The position numbers were made by a program, and so were the translations under genes. A DNA stretch of 21,923 nt from a virus, in the IMG/VR virus record IMGVR_UViG_3300028769_000381, positions 1 to 21,923 of that record, one strand, 5' to 3'. Of the stretch, positions 1 to 8,025 are shown in pieces. The notes beneath the pieces were generated by a model, which was given only the letters and a program-made list of their open reading frames with translations, searched no databases and was not told where the DNA came from. Each line of letters starts with the position of its first letter. Position 1 is the first letter of the stretch.

Positions 1-1233
1 AATGGTTTTTGTCCAATTAATGCATCTGTTACTTATGCCGGTACCAGATTAAGGTATTACATTGGTTATCGTATTCAAAAAGAGAAATTTGTTTCCTTTA
101 GCGATGAATTTGGCACAAGATACCAGGCAAAAAAAAACTCAATAGGACTAGAAGGCAAAACATCAGTAAAGTACAATGCTATTAACGACCGTTTACAAGC
201 AATCAATGTAGAGCTGTCAAACCTACTTCAAAACGCGAAGGAAGCACCAGAAAAACAATTGATAATAGAAAAACTGAATACAGTTTGCAATAAAGTAGAA
301 AATGCAAAAGAGATCGTTGTTGATACTTTCTGGACAACCTTTGACCGGTATAAGGAAACGGCAGATGTTACCCCCTTGAGCCGAAAACAGATCAAATCAA
401 GCTACAATCAATTTGAAGCCTTTGAAAAAACTTTAAAAGCAAAACTTACATTTGATACAGTTACCGGAGAAACGCTCACTGCATTTGAACAGTGGCTTAA
501 AGATGGTACACGTGGGCGTAATTCAATAGCCTCAATTTTAAAACGTCTGCAACGTTTTTTTTCTTGGGCTATCACCGACCAAAAACAACATAACATCGAA
601 GTAACAATAAAAAATCCATTTGCAGACTTCAAAATTACCCCGGAACTTTACGGCACACCAATAGTACTACAAAAGAAAGAGCGCGACTTGCTTTTTAATT
701 TTGTCTTTGAAAATGAAAGGCTTGCAAAAGTTCGGGATATTTTCATTTTTCAATGCTATTGTGGAGCACGTGTGAGCGATTTAATGAAGCTCACAACAAA
801 CAATCTTCATGGTGATACATTACGCTATGTTCCTCAAAAAACCGCAAAAGAAAACATGAAAACGGTTGAAATACCATTGAATAAAAAAGCCATTCAAATA
901 CTTAAACGTTACAAAGACCCCGAAGGCTATTTGTTACCTCGCATGAGTGATACAGAGATAAACCGAACCCTGAAGTCTGTTTTTGAAACAGCAGAACTTG
1001 ACAGGCCTGTTGAACATCTAAACCCTAAGACTGAAACGATTGAATTTTTACCTCTTCATAAAGTGGCAACCACACATTTGGCCCGCAGAACCTTTGCCGG
1101 CCTGATGTATAATGATGGAGTGAAAGATGACATAATTGGGTCTATGACCGGGCACTCCGAAAATTCAAAAGCATTTACCAGGTACCGGGCTATAGATATA
1201 AACTTAAAGAAAAAAGCAACAAAAAACCAATAA
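1..1233 (+). CDS. Tyrosine recombinase / phage-type integrase (5' end outside window)
   Basis: Site-specific DNA integrase that would insert and excise the element by strand exchange through a 3'-phosphotyrosine. The frame is open from base 1, so the TTG at 259 is not the start; the Bacteroidota arm-binding N-terminus is visible from base 1 (NGFCPINASVTYAGTRLR) and probably only 10-15 residues are missing. A SAM-like core-binding domain lies at about 340-640. The catalytic domain shows Arg-I in CGARVSDL (codon 769-771), a candidate catalytic Lys in TAKENMK, the HLARR box near 1075-1090, Gly-His in MTGHSENS, and the nucleophile Tyr in FTRYRA (codon 1183-1185). All key residues are present, so it looks functional. 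The next gene starts 3 bases after the stop, suggesting cotranscription. The family is clear; the attachment site is not visible. Confidence 0.95.
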   Translation, partial: NGFCPINASVTYAGTRLRYYIGYRIQKEKFVSFSDEFGTRYQAKKNSIGLEGKTSVKYNAINDRLQAINVELSNLLQNAKEAPEKQLIIEKLNTVCNKVENAKEIVVDTFWTTFDRYKETADVTPLSRKQIKSSYNQFEAFEKTLKAKLTFDTVTGETLTAFEQWLKDGTRGRNSIASILKRLQRFFSWAITDQKQHNIEVTIKNPFADFKITPELYGTPIVLQKKERDLLFNFVFENERLAKVRDIFIFQCYCGARVSDLMKLTTNNLHGDTLRYVPQKTAKENMKTVEIPLNKKAIQILKRYKDPEGYLLPRMSDTEINRTLKSVFETAELDRPVEHLNPKTETIEFLPLHKVATTHLARRTFAGLMYNDGVKDDIIGSMTGHSENSKAFTRYRAIDINLKKKATKNQ

Positions 1234-1236
1234 TGT

Positions 1237-2283
1237 ATGAAATCCATAATCATAGTTGAAGATAGACTTAGAGTGATCAAGGAAATATTGAATGTTATTG
1301 TTGAACATGATTGTTTTTTTATTGAAGACATATTTATTTATACTCCTTCTATAAGTTGGAGTATAAATACTGATTTTAGACCTGAAATGTTATGTTTGGA
1401 TTTTAGAAATGAAATTAATAAAAAGACACTTTCTATTATTAAAAATTTGATTATAGACATCAGTTTATTGTACGAAAAACATAATAATAGCAGAAATGAG
1501 ATAATAATTGACAAAGACGTCTTTGCAGTAATTTTAGATGATAGCTTGTACAATTATACAATTGAATATAGTAATGAATTAGGTTATACTGAAATTAAAT
1601 TATTTAGAGAAAGAAACAAAATTACAGAAAAGTATAAGTCCTATGAATGGATTCCCATTAAAGAAAGAGATAAAAATAAAGAACAGGATCCATATAATAC
1701 ATTGAAAAGTGAATTTAAATATTGGACGAAATTGCAATTCGTCTTTTTGGATTATATCAACAAATTGAACAGTTTTATAGATGAAAGAGTTGAATGTAAT
1801 GAAACAAATACTGAAAATAAAAGACTAAAAGCAATATGTATCAAACGACTGTACTCTGAAGACCCTGAAAATAACCAATCAATTGACACCCCAGAATTTA
1901 ATAAAAATGATAATGCTAACCCGGCTATATTTGACGATGAATTCATTATTAGCATACATCGTGAATTTAATAATTACCTTTGGAAAAGCGTAGATATTGA
2001 TACTTGTAAAGACTGGTTTAGGGTAAATCCGAGAGGTGAAATTACTTTAGAATCCGGCATAACAAAAACTGCTTTTTGCTATTTTATTGGAAAAATTGAG
2101 GGAAAAATTAAGAAAAAACCCAAAATGGGAGAATGGATGTCCTTTCATATAGGTAAAAATAATTATAGCAAATTAAAAAAGGCATGGGAAGCAAAAGATA
2201 AACAAGGGAATATTATTGTTTGTTATCCGAACATAGTGAAAGAGGAAATAGATAGAAGATTAATCAATACTGTTCAATTGTAA
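1237..2283 (+). CDS. Hypothetical protein following the integrase (348 aa)
   Basis: I do not recognise the family. The ATG follows the integrase stop by 3 bases and the reading frame ends 60 bases before a strong terminator, so it is most likely translated from the integrase transcript. The protein is rich in Lys, Glu, Asn and Ile, is soluble, and has no signal peptide or membrane segment. The first residues (MKSIIIVEDRLRV) faintly recall the start of a receiver domain, but nothing after them supports that. The C-terminal third, from about residue 230, holds a compact aromatic region (YLWKSVDIDTCKDWF, then TAFCYFIGKIEGKIKKK) that looks like a folded basic domain. A role in excision or integration control is inferred only from position. 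Base composition is clearly more AT-rich than the integrase, as is usual for cargo genes. Confidence 0.75.
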   Translation: MKSIIIVEDRLRVIKEILNVIVEHDCFFIEDIFIYTPSISWSINTDFRPEMLCLDFRNEINKKTLSIIKNLIIDISLLYEKHNNSRNEIIIDKDVFAVILDDSLYNYTIEYSNELGYTEIKLFRERNKITEKYKSYEWIPIKERDKNKEQDPYNTLKSEFKYWTKLQFVFLDYINKLNSFIDERVECNETNTENKRLKAICIKRLYSEDPENNQSIDTPEFNKNDNANPAIFDDEFIISIHREFNNYLWKSVDIDTCKDWFRVNPRGEITLESGITKTAFCYFIGKIEGKIKKKPKMGEWMSFHIGKNNYSKLKKAWEAKDKQGNIIVCYPNIVKEEIDRRLINTVQL

Positions 2284-2343
2284 AGTTGGTAATTACCATC
2301 TAAATACCTACAAATATAGAATATTTTTTTTGCAAATACATTT

Positions 2344-2386
2344 AAACGCCTGTAAACGTAAGTTTTACAGGCGTTTTGTTTTGTTT
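2344..2386 (+). terminator. Rho-independent terminator after integrase operon
   Basis: A perfect 13-bp stem (AAACGCCTGTAAA, 2344-2356, with TTTACAGGCGTTT, 2364-2376) closes a 7-nt loop and runs into a T-rich tail (TTTTGTTTTGTTT). It ends the integrase and 348-residue protein transcript and insulates it from the phage block. Confidence 0.85.
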
Positions 2387-2430
2387 AAAATACTTATATA
2401 TTTACCAAAATACTACCAATGATCGAGTAT

Positions 2431-2438
2431 TAATTTTG
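2431..2438 (+). promoter_or_regulatory. Candidate Bacteroidota -7 box (TAATTTTG)
   Basis: TAATTTTG matches the Bacteroidota -7 consensus TAnnTTTG and lies about 40 bases before the start codon at 2479, just downstream of a terminator, where a new transcription unit must begin. No good TTTG box is visible 19 bases upstream, so the promoter may need an activator. Confidence 0.45.
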
Positions 2439-2478
2439 AATTGAAAAGTAAAACCGCTTTTCAGAAACTCAAATCAAT

Positions 2479-2781
2479 ATGTTACCAGCAGATGATAATC
2501 GACCACTGTTTCAATTAACGGTATCTGAATTTAAAAACCTACTATCCGCTTCAATTCCTGAAGTAAAAACCGAAATCAAGATAACTGAACCTATAAGGGT
2601 AAAGATAGACGGTATTCGAGGTCTTGCAAATTTCCTTACTGTTAGTATCCCGACGGCTCAAAAGCTGAAGAATCAAAAGAAATTCCCATTCTATGAATCC
2701 GGAAACAAGGTGTATTTCTTCTCTGATGAAGTGAATGCAGGTCTGAAAGTAGAGGCTAAGATAAAAGGTAACAGTAAATGA
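2479..2781 (+). CDS. DUF3853-like helix-turn-helix protein (100 aa)
   Basis: Small DNA-binding protein of the type found near the start of Bacteroidota prophage and mobilisable-element operons (DUF3853-like, excisionase-related winged helix). Residues 42-85 carry the recognisable part: VKIDGIRGLANFL, then VSIPTAQKLKNQKKFPFYESG and a KVYFFSDEV wing, the pattern in which a tyrosine or phenylalanine wing precedes a Glu-Val helix. The N-terminal 40 residues are a less conserved extension. It is the first gene behind the promoter at 2431 and overlaps a tiny downstream frame by ATGA. Function as an excision factor or early regulator is inferred from family and position. The family call is fairly secure; the precise role is not. 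Confidence 0.7.
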   Translation: MLPADDNRPLFQLTVSEFKNLLSASIPEVKTEIKITEPIRVKIDGIRGLANFLTVSIPTAQKLKNQKKFPFYESGNKVYFFSDEVNAGLKVEAKIKGNSK

Positions 2782-2855
2782 AAGCCAACAGAAAAATCAT
2801 CAATGATATACGCAATATGTATAAAATTACACTGTGTCGGCTTGGCGCGGGTTAA
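2778..2855 (+). CDS. Possible 25-aa small ORF or truncated gene
   Basis: An ATG overlapping the stop of the preceding gene (ATGA at 2778-2781) opens a frame encoding a basic 25-residue peptide starting MKANRKIINDIRNMYKIT and ending LCRLGAG. Translational coupling makes expression plausible. The abrupt end, followed by 80 bases without a gene, suggests it may instead be the 5' stub of a longer gene. Nothing else supports it. Confidence 0.3.
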   Translation: MKANRKIINDIRNMYKITLCRLGAG

Positions 2856-2937
2856 GTGCAAACTCCAATTATATTCGAGGAGGTAGATGTAACTTCAAAA
2901 ATCAATTAGACGATAACACATTAAATTTATATTCAAA

Positions 2938-3465
2938 ATGGAATTTTTTGAAAAAACAATTGCAGATATTATTTGGGAATCAGATAATGCTATTTTAAAA
3001 CAAAAAGGGCTTTATATAGTCTCAGGAAAGAAATTCAGAGATTTTAAAATAGGTAATTATGGGAGTGCAGATATACTTACCGTAAAACGGACTTTTAAGG
3101 GCAATAATTATGATTCTTATCACAATGAAGATGGTCACGGATTACTATTCACAATTTATGTGGTTAGAAATGAAAAAATAGGAATTTCTGCATTTCTGAA
3201 AGCTGTAAGTTGCGCAAGGGGGATCATATCATATCTGATGAATACCCGGAAAGCTTATTTCCCATTTGACATAAAATTAGTATTAGTCGGAAAGGAACTT
3301 GATAGATCAGGGGCATTCGTTTATTTATCTGATTTATTCGGATTCAATTGCGAATATAAAACTCAATCGGTTATTGAAATTGATTTCTTTACTTACTTTT
3401 TCGATATAGATGGTATCCACTTTAGTTCAGAGTCCCAATTTAAATTAAGTCAGGAAGGGTTTTGA
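2938..3465 (+). CDS. Prophage protein with possible degenerate PD-(D/E)XK nuclease fold (175 aa)
   Basis: This resembles a protein family common in Bacteroidota prophages next to the replication initiator. The visible core is GNYGSADILTV (candidate metal-binding Asp in a beta strand), a strand ending IYVVRNEKIGISAF followed by helix LKAVSCARGIISYL, then strands DIKLVLVGKEL and DFFTYFFDIDGIHF. Alternating strands and helices with an Asp and a charged second strand suggest a restriction-endonuclease-like fold. From memory, relatives carry a Glu-x-Lys-type motif on the second strand; here that position reads V-V-R, so catalysis may be lost. The nuclease idea is inference. The stop lies one base before the initiator start, so the two are translated together. 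Confidence 0.65.
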   Translation: MEFFEKTIADIIWESDNAILKQKGLYIVSGKKFRDFKIGNYGSADILTVKRTFKGNNYDSYHNEDGHGLLFTIYVVRNEKIGISAFLKAVSCARGIISYLMNTRKAYFPFDIKLVLVGKELDRSGAFVYLSDLFGFNCEYKTQSVIEIDFFTYFFDIDGIHFSSESQFKLSQEGF

Positions 3466-3466
3466 T

Positions 3467-4201
3467 ATGGAAGGTTGGATAAGACTTCATAGACAAGTTT
3501 CAGAGCATTGGATCTGGAAAGACCCAGTCAAGTTTCAATGGTGGATTGATATGCTGTTAATGGCTAATCATGCTGATGTAAAAGTAAACATTGGTTTTGA
3601 TCTGTATGATTGCAAACGAAGTCAATCTATCTTAAGTCTTAAAAGCTGGGGAGAACGATGGGGAGTTTCAAAAGATACTGTTCGAAACTTTTTTGTACTT
3701 CTAACAAAGGATAATATGATTATTTCTGAAAATATTCAAAAAAGTACACGGATAACTATTTGTAATTATGAAACTTATCAGAGTGATTTACACGCAAAGC
3801 AAACGCAAGGCAAACGCTTAACAAACGCAGAGCAAACGCAACCTCACCCAAACAAGAATGAGAAAAATGTAAATAATGAAATAACCAATAGAAATATTTC
3901 AATTTTCGATGAATTTAGAAAAATATATCCCGGAGCAAAAAGAGGATTGGATACAGAATTTGAAAATTTCAATAGAAAAATCAAAGACTGGATAATAGTA
4001 TTACCCCTTCTCCTACCAGCAATTAAAGCTGAAATTCAACATCACAATGATTCTAAAACAAAAGGGGCATTTGTTCCAGAATATGCAAATCTATCTACGT
4101 GGATAAATCAACGGAGATGGGAAACAGAATTGCCTAATTACCAAAATGAAGAACCGATTATTCGAAGAACAAAAGCTTCAGAAATATTTGAAAATAGATA
4201 G
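3467..4201 (+). CDS. Phage replication initiator, winged-helix O-like protein (244 aa)
   Basis: Replication protein of the kind that binds the phage origin and recruits the helicase. Residues 1-105 form the conserved N-terminal winged-helix domain of Bacteroidota prophage initiators: MEGWIRLHRQVSEHWIWKD, WWIDMLLMANH, then WGVSKDTVRNFFVLL as the recognition helix and ITICNYETYQ as the end of the domain. Residues 108-138 are a Gln/Asn/Lys-rich linker, and residues 140-244 a second domain likely to contact the helicase. The linker DNA contains four exact heptamers spaced 11 bp apart, which makes it the probable origin. A DnaB helicase follows 489 bases downstream. This order (initiator with internal iterons, then helicase) parallels lambda O and P in architecture, not in sequence. 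Confidence 0.75.
   Translation: MEGWIRLHRQVSEHWIWKDPVKFQWWIDMLLMANHADVKVNIGFDLYDCKRSQSILSLKSWGERWGVSKDTVRNFFVLLTKDNMIISENIQKSTRITICNYETYQSDLHAKQTQGKRLTNAEQTQPHPNKNEKNVNNEITNRNISIFDEFRKIYPGAKRGLDTEFENFNRKIKDWIIVLPLLLPAIKAEIQHHNDSKTKGAFVPEYANLSTWINQRRWETELPNYQNEEPIIRRTKASEIFENR
3789..3843 (+). repeat. 11-bp iteron array inside the initiator gene; probable replication origin
   Basis: CAAACGC occurs at 3800, 3811, 3822 and 3833, exactly 11 bp apart, with a degenerate fifth unit (TACACGC) at 3789. Unit consensus is about CAAACGCAAAG. Because 11 is not a multiple of 3, successive units are read in different frames (Gln-Thr, Lys-Arg, Asn-Ala, Gln-Thr), so the repetition is conserved at DNA level rather than as a peptide repeat. 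A very AT-rich stretch follows (about 3855-3950), suitable for strand opening. Origin function is inferred. Confidence 0.7.
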
Positions 4202-4304
4202 GTATTTATCGCAAATTATACTCAAGCAGTAGTGTTGAATGCAATGGCAACTCATTTAGAAAACAGCAAAAACTAAATACAAAAAAACTGATTAAATTAA
4301 TCCT

Positions 4305-4607
4305 ATGGAAGAACCAAAATTGATTGATGAAACTACAGATTACAGAATCTATGAGGCAAGTTTTAATAGTTTCAAACAGCAATTCAGAATGTGGCATAAT
4401 GGAGTAACTGAAATGAAATTTACAGATAATTTCGCCAAAGCAAATGGGTATAAGGATATACCGGATCTTCTCAATAAAATGCCAGAGATGAAAGAATACT
4501 TAATTCAATCATTTGGAAGCATACCAGAATGGATAACCGTTGATTCAGCTACAGAGTTTATCGGCTTTATACCATTGAACACCCAGACTAAAACATCATT
4601 CAATTAA
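4305..4607 (+). CDS. Hypothetical protein between initiator and helicase (100 aa)
   Basis: Not recognised. It is a small acidic soluble protein with no signal or membrane segment. The region FAKANGYKDIPDLLNKMPEM resembles the short helical segment after a KilA-N or BRO DNA-binding element, but that is too little for a call. It sits between the replication initiator (103 bases upstream) and the DnaB helicase (82 bases downstream), so a role in early phage functions, such as helicase loading or single-strand binding, is possible only by position. The ATG at 4305 is the first in frame and has an AT-rich leader typical of the neighbours. Confidence 0.6.
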   Translation: MEEPKLIDETTDYRIYEASFNSFKQQFRMWHNGVTEMKFTDNFAKANGYKDIPDLLNKMPEMKEYLIQSFGSIPEWITVDSATEFIGFIPLNTQTKTSFN

Positions 4608-4689
4608 TACTACGAAGTTGCGGTGAAAAATTATTATTGTAAACAGAATCCCATTTCAGCAGATGGCTACCAATTAAACAGACAATCAA

Positions 4690-6075
4690 ATGGCAGACAA
4701 GAAGTACCAGAACAAACAACAAGGCGAAGAAAAGCCGCCGATATTTTGCAACAATGACGCCGAACAGGCTGTAATTGGTGGAATTATCAATGAATCATCT
4801 GCATTTGGATTAGTTACATTTCTTCGTCCTGAGATGTTTTGCAGCGATAAGCATACTGCTATTTTCACAGCTGTACAGCAGATTTATGATAATGGAGGTA
4901 AAATTGATTATGTAACCGTTGCCGATCAGATTGAAAAAAATGGAATGCTTGAGATAGTAGGCGGAAAGTATGCTCTTGTTGAACTATCATTGAAAGTTAG
5001 TTCTACTGCTCACATTGAATCACATGCATGCATTATTCAAGATGAGTATTATCGTCGTAAAATTTACATGGTAGGAGAGATAGCAAAAGCACTCTCTTTA
5101 AATAGATCCGAAGACGTAGGAGATGTTATTGATAAAATGAGTTTAGAGGTTGAGAATATATCTCAAGATGCCTATAACCTTGACGAGAATACTTCTGTAA
5201 GCCAAACTGCTGAGGATTCATATAATCGCTACTTCGAACGCGAGAAAGCAGCTAATAATGGAAGTATTACAGGTGTAGAAACGGGTTTTTCTATTCTGAA
5301 TAAAATATCATTCGGTTATCAACCGGGTAATCTTATAATTCTTGCAGCACGTCCGGCAATGGGTAAAACAGCAGTTATGCTTCATAAAGCAAAAGCAGCT
5401 GCGATAAGTGGTAAAATACCAGTTATATTTTCTCTTGAGATGTCAAAAGAGGATTTGACAGATAGGCTTGTACTTTCAGAGTGTAATGTGAATAGCATTG
5501 CATTTAAAAATGGAACACTATCAAATCACGAAGTAGAAGAAATGTGTACCGGTGCCGATCGGGTATTGAAACTAAATATCCAAATTAATGACAATAGCAA
5601 TCAAACGGTTCGTAAGATTAAAAATATTTCTAAACAGTTGATAAAACAAGGGAAATGCAATGTTATCTACATCGATTATCTTCAATTGCTAGATATGAAA
5701 AATGATAATCGGTCCTATAATCGAGAGCAAGAAGTTAGTCAAACGTCCCGGGCGCTTAAACTAATGGCAAAAGAGTTAGGAGTTCCAGTAATTGCTTTAT
5801 CACAGCTAAGTCGTACTTGTGAAGATAGAGCTGATAAGCGTCCCAGGCTATCTGATCTTAGGGAATCAGGAGCTATTGAACAGGATGCTGATATTGTAGA
5901 ATTCTTATGGCGACCCGAGTATTACAATATTGACGAATATGAGCGTCAAAATACAAAAGGGTTGCTAATCCTAGATATTGCTAAAGGCCGAGGAATGCCG
6001 ACATGTGAGATTGAATTCAAACACAACGGTCAAATGTCAAAGTTTTACGACAAACACGAAGATAAACCTTTTTAA
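4690..6075 (+). CDS. dnaB: Replicative DNA helicase, DnaB family (461 aa)
   Basis: Hexameric 5'-3' replicative helicase that unwinds the fork, here of phage type. The DnaB N-terminal domain is seen at residues 20-125 (DAEQAVIGGIINE, GGKIDYVTVADQIEKNG). The RecA-like ATPase domain runs from about 195 to 455: ITGVETGF, Walker A ARPAMGKTA (220-228, Lys226), IFSLEMSKEDL with catalytic Glu250, Walker B VIYIDYLQLL (325-334, Asp329), ALSQLSR, the LSDLRESGAIEQDAD block, and the Lys432/Arg434 finger in AKGRGMP. Length equals chromosomal DnaB, and every motif is intact. It is linked to an initiator gene, so the element directs its own replication. It may load the host primase; no primase gene is present in the window. 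Confidence 0.95.
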   Translation: MADKKYQNKQQGEEKPPIFCNNDAEQAVIGGIINESSAFGLVTFLRPEMFCSDKHTAIFTAVQQIYDNGGKIDYVTVADQIEKNGMLEIVGGKYALVELSLKVSSTAHIESHACIIQDEYYRRKIYMVGEIAKALSLNRSEDVGDVIDKMSLEVENISQDAYNLDENTSVSQTAEDSYNRYFEREKAANNGSITGVETGFSILNKISFGYQPGNLIILAARPAMGKTAVMLHKAKAAAISGKIPVIFSLEMSKEDLTDRLVLSECNVNSIAFKNGTLSNHEVEEMCTGADRVLKLNIQINDNSNQTVRKIKNISKQLIKQGKCNVIYIDYLQLLDMKNDNRSYNREQEVSQTSRALKLMAKELGVPVIALSQLSRTCEDRADKRPRLSDLRESGAIEQDADIVEFLWRPEYYNIDEYERQNTKGLLILDIAKGRGMPTCEIEFKHNGQMSKFYDKHEDKPF

Positions 6076-6086
6076 AAGAAATCATT

Positions 6087-6728
6087 ATGAATATTGAAAT
6101 TGAAAAATATATCAAGAAGCGCTATGATCGTTGGTTGGACTACTCTTCTTTTCATACAGAACAAGCAGGTTTGCAGGACCAGGCTGTCGATGTTCTAAAT
6201 GAGGTTCTATTATCGCTTTTAAAAAAGGATGAGGATTCTCTTCTTAAACTGCTTCACTCAAGGAAAGAACAATATTGCGAACTTGATTTTTTTGTCCTCA
6301 GATTAATAAAAATGAATGCAACATCAAATACAGCACCCTATCGATTTAAAAATCGCAACAGGCTGCCTATAGATATCAACGTTGATTATTCGCGACTTGA
6401 AATTGTAGATCTAAAAGAACCTGAGATAGATAAATCTCATGAGATTCTTGAGAAGCTTAAAACTTTATGTAAAATAGTTGAAAGGTTTGACATGAATAAA
6501 ATTGAGAAGGAAGTATTCAACCATGTATTTGTTATGCAAGAACCAATATCTACTTATAATAAATGTGACAATATCAAAAAACAGCTATACAAATCTTACT
6601 TAACAATAGAAACAGCGTTAACTGCCGTACTCTTTCAAGAGGGCATAATCCAAGTGTCACCAAAAAGAACTATAACAAATAGAGTAAAAAGTATTGTCAA
6701 TCAATATAATTTAACCAAAGTGTATTGA
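6087..6728 (+). CDS. Phage protein of unknown function, possibly sigma-like (213 aa)
   Basis: It starts 11 bases after the helicase stop, so it is in the same transcript. The protein is helical, soluble and acidic-basic mixed. The N-terminal part (KKRYDRWLDYSSFH, then LQDQAVDVLNEVLLSLLKKDE) has the spacing of a sigma-70 region 2 start, where a long helix is followed by a DxxxE helix; the segment TSNTAPYRFKNRNR is a conserved-looking basic turn; and the C-terminus has helices that could form a region-4-like domain. I regard this as suggestive only. A middle/late transcription regulator between replication and packaging genes would make sense of its position. It could equally be an unrelated DNA-binding protein. 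Confidence 0.55.
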   Translation: MNIEIEKYIKKRYDRWLDYSSFHTEQAGLQDQAVDVLNEVLLSLLKKDEDSLLKLLHSRKEQYCELDFFVLRLIKMNATSNTAPYRFKNRNRLPIDINVDYSRLEIVDLKEPEIDKSHEILEKLKTLCKIVERFDMNKIEKEVFNHVFVMQEPISTYNKCDNIKKQLYKSYLTIETALTAVLFQEGIIQVSPKRTITNRVKSIVNQYNLTKVY

Positions 6729-6820
6729 AAACCAAGTTGTTTAAATTAGTGATACTATATTTTAAAAATAGAGAAAATCCAATTTAGCAATTTAAGTTTA
6801 TAACAATTAATCACACTAGG

Positions 6821-7351
6821 ATGAAAGAACTAAAGCCATTGATAGTCTATGAAGATCAAATAAACATCAAGAAGGAGTTGAAATATTTAGATACTATTGT
6901 ATTGCCGTGTTGCCCAAAAATTCAATGTGAATTTGAGAAATTAGGTATAGGAGAAATTTCAAATAATTACCTAGCAGATATACTCTACAATTCTTGTTCT
7001 GGAATAGAAGCTGAGGTGAATAAAGATAGCATTCCGATTAAAAATCTAAGGGCTGCAGTCGGCTTATTACACGACAAATGCAATATTACCGGTGTGCAGC
7101 ACCTTTTGCGTTACCTTTCTATTTCGCAAAATGGAAACATTGTATTCTCTGAGATATCAAAAGAAGAATTGAAAGATTGCTATAGGCAATATGTACGTAC
7201 AGAAACCGGAATAACCCGACGACAACTGCACGAAAAAGCGGTCCGGGCATTGAATGATTTCAAAAAAGCAATGGATAATGCTGATGTGATTGAGTTATTT
7301 GATATCGATGAGCAGGACAACATAATGCCAATCCCGGTTAGTTATGAATAG
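6821..7351 (+). CDS. Hypothetical protein upstream of terminase small subunit (176 aa)
   Basis: Not recognised. Two parts are visible: an N-terminal domain with paired cysteines (VLPCCPKIQCEFEKLG; three Cys within nine residues, possibly metal binding) and a helical C-terminal part (GITRRQLHEKAVRALNDFKKAMDNADV) ending in an acidic tail. No signal peptide or transmembrane segment. It lies 92 bases after the preceding gene and 86 bases before terS, in the place where Bacteroidota prophages often carry small unknown genes before the packaging module. No function is proposed. Confidence 0.6.
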   Translation: MKELKPLIVYEDQINIKKELKYLDTIVLPCCPKIQCEFEKLGIGEISNNYLADILYNSCSGIEAEVNKDSIPIKNLRAAVGLLHDKCNITGVQHLLRYLSISQNGNIVFSEISKEELKDCYRQYVRTETGITRRQLHEKAVRALNDFKKAMDNADVIELFDIDEQDNIMPIPVSYE

Positions 7352-7437
7352 TAATTCTATCTGCAATAATTATACAATTACCCTATTTATAAGCATAATA
7401 ATCACATTTTACACATATTTAGATCAAGAATACACCT

Positions 7438-8004
7438 ATGAAAAAGTCAGAAGTAGTTCAAGAAGAAAAAAAACTAACCTTTAAGCAAGAGCTATTCTGC
7501 AGTGAATATTGCATTGATTATAACGCAACTAGGGCAGCAATAAAGGCGGGATACAGCGAAAGAACTGCATGCTCAATTGGAAGCGAAAACCTAAGAAAAC
7601 CTGAGATTAAGGAACGAATTAAAATTTTACAATCAAATTTATCTGAAACATCCGGTATTTCTGCACTCCGAGTATTGAACGAGCATAAAAAAATAGCCTT
7701 TTCTAGTGCATCAGACCTCCGTGAGGGTTGGATAAGCTTAAAACGGTTCGATAGCCTATCCGAAGAACAAAAGTCCTGCATTCAAGAGATAAGCACGAAA
7801 AGTGATAAGCGGTACGAAAAAGGAGTAGACGGAGAACCCGGGACGTGGGTTGATGAAGAGTGGGTGAAAATTAAGCTCTATGATAAACAGAAGAGCCTTG
7901 ACAGTATTAGTAAGATGCTCGGTTATGATGCGCCTCAAAAAATTGAGATCGGATTATCTGAAGGTCTAGAACTTGAAATTGGGTTTAAACGAAAGACTGA
8001 TTGA
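7438..8004 (+). CDS. terS: Terminase small subunit (188 aa)
   Basis: DNA-packaging recognition protein that binds the pac or cos site and directs the large terminase to it. Residues 12-62 show the Terminase_2 pattern: KLTFKQELFCSEYCIDYN, ATRAAIKAGYS, then SENLRKPEIKERIKIL, which is the helix-turn-helix DNA-binding domain. The C-terminal half contains the usual WVKIKLYDKQKSLDSISKMLGY segment. Length is normal and the gene looks intact. What is odd is the neighbourhood: the large subunit gene that should follow is absent and the next gene is the tape measure. It could serve as a packaging specificity factor acting with a helper phage's large terminase, or simply be a survivor of a deletion. Confidence 0.85.
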   Translation: MKKSEVVQEEKKLTFKQELFCSEYCIDYNATRAAIKAGYSERTACSIGSENLRKPEIKERIKILQSNLSETSGISALRVLNEHKKIAFSSASDLREGWISLKRFDSLSEEQKSCIQEISTKSDKRYEKGVDGEPGTWVDEEWVKIKLYDKQKSLDSISKMLGYDAPQKIEIGLSEGLELEIGFKRKTD

Positions 8005-8025
8005 ATACGACATTTGTCATTCAAT
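8000..8025. repeat. Inverted repeat at the terS/tape measure junction
   Basis: ATTGAAT (8000-8006) pairs with ATTCAAT (8019-8025), with an inner GAC/GTC pair (8009-8011 and 8016-8018) on a 4-nt loop. It overlaps the terS stop and is followed by A-runs rather than T-runs on this strand, so it is a poor rightward terminator. It sits where head genes would be expected and may mark the deletion junction; this is inference. Confidence 0.4.

Noticed and set aside
259-261. TTG as the integrase start codon
   Set aside because: The frame is open to base 1 and encodes a typical Bacteroidota integrase arm domain, so the true start is upstream of the window.
2876-2892. Shine-Dalgarno-like GAGGAGG followed by ATG
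   Set aside because: The ATG is followed at once by TAA, the neighbouring genes use no Shine-Dalgarno, and no frame is opened.
3789-3843. CRISPR-like array reading of the CAAACGC repeats
   Set aside because: Units are 11 bp with no spacers and lie inside a gene; iterons explain them far better.
4623-4757. GTG-initiated frame of 44 codons overlapping the dnaB start
   Set aside because: It has no recognisable features and overlaps a certain gene in another frame; likely chance.
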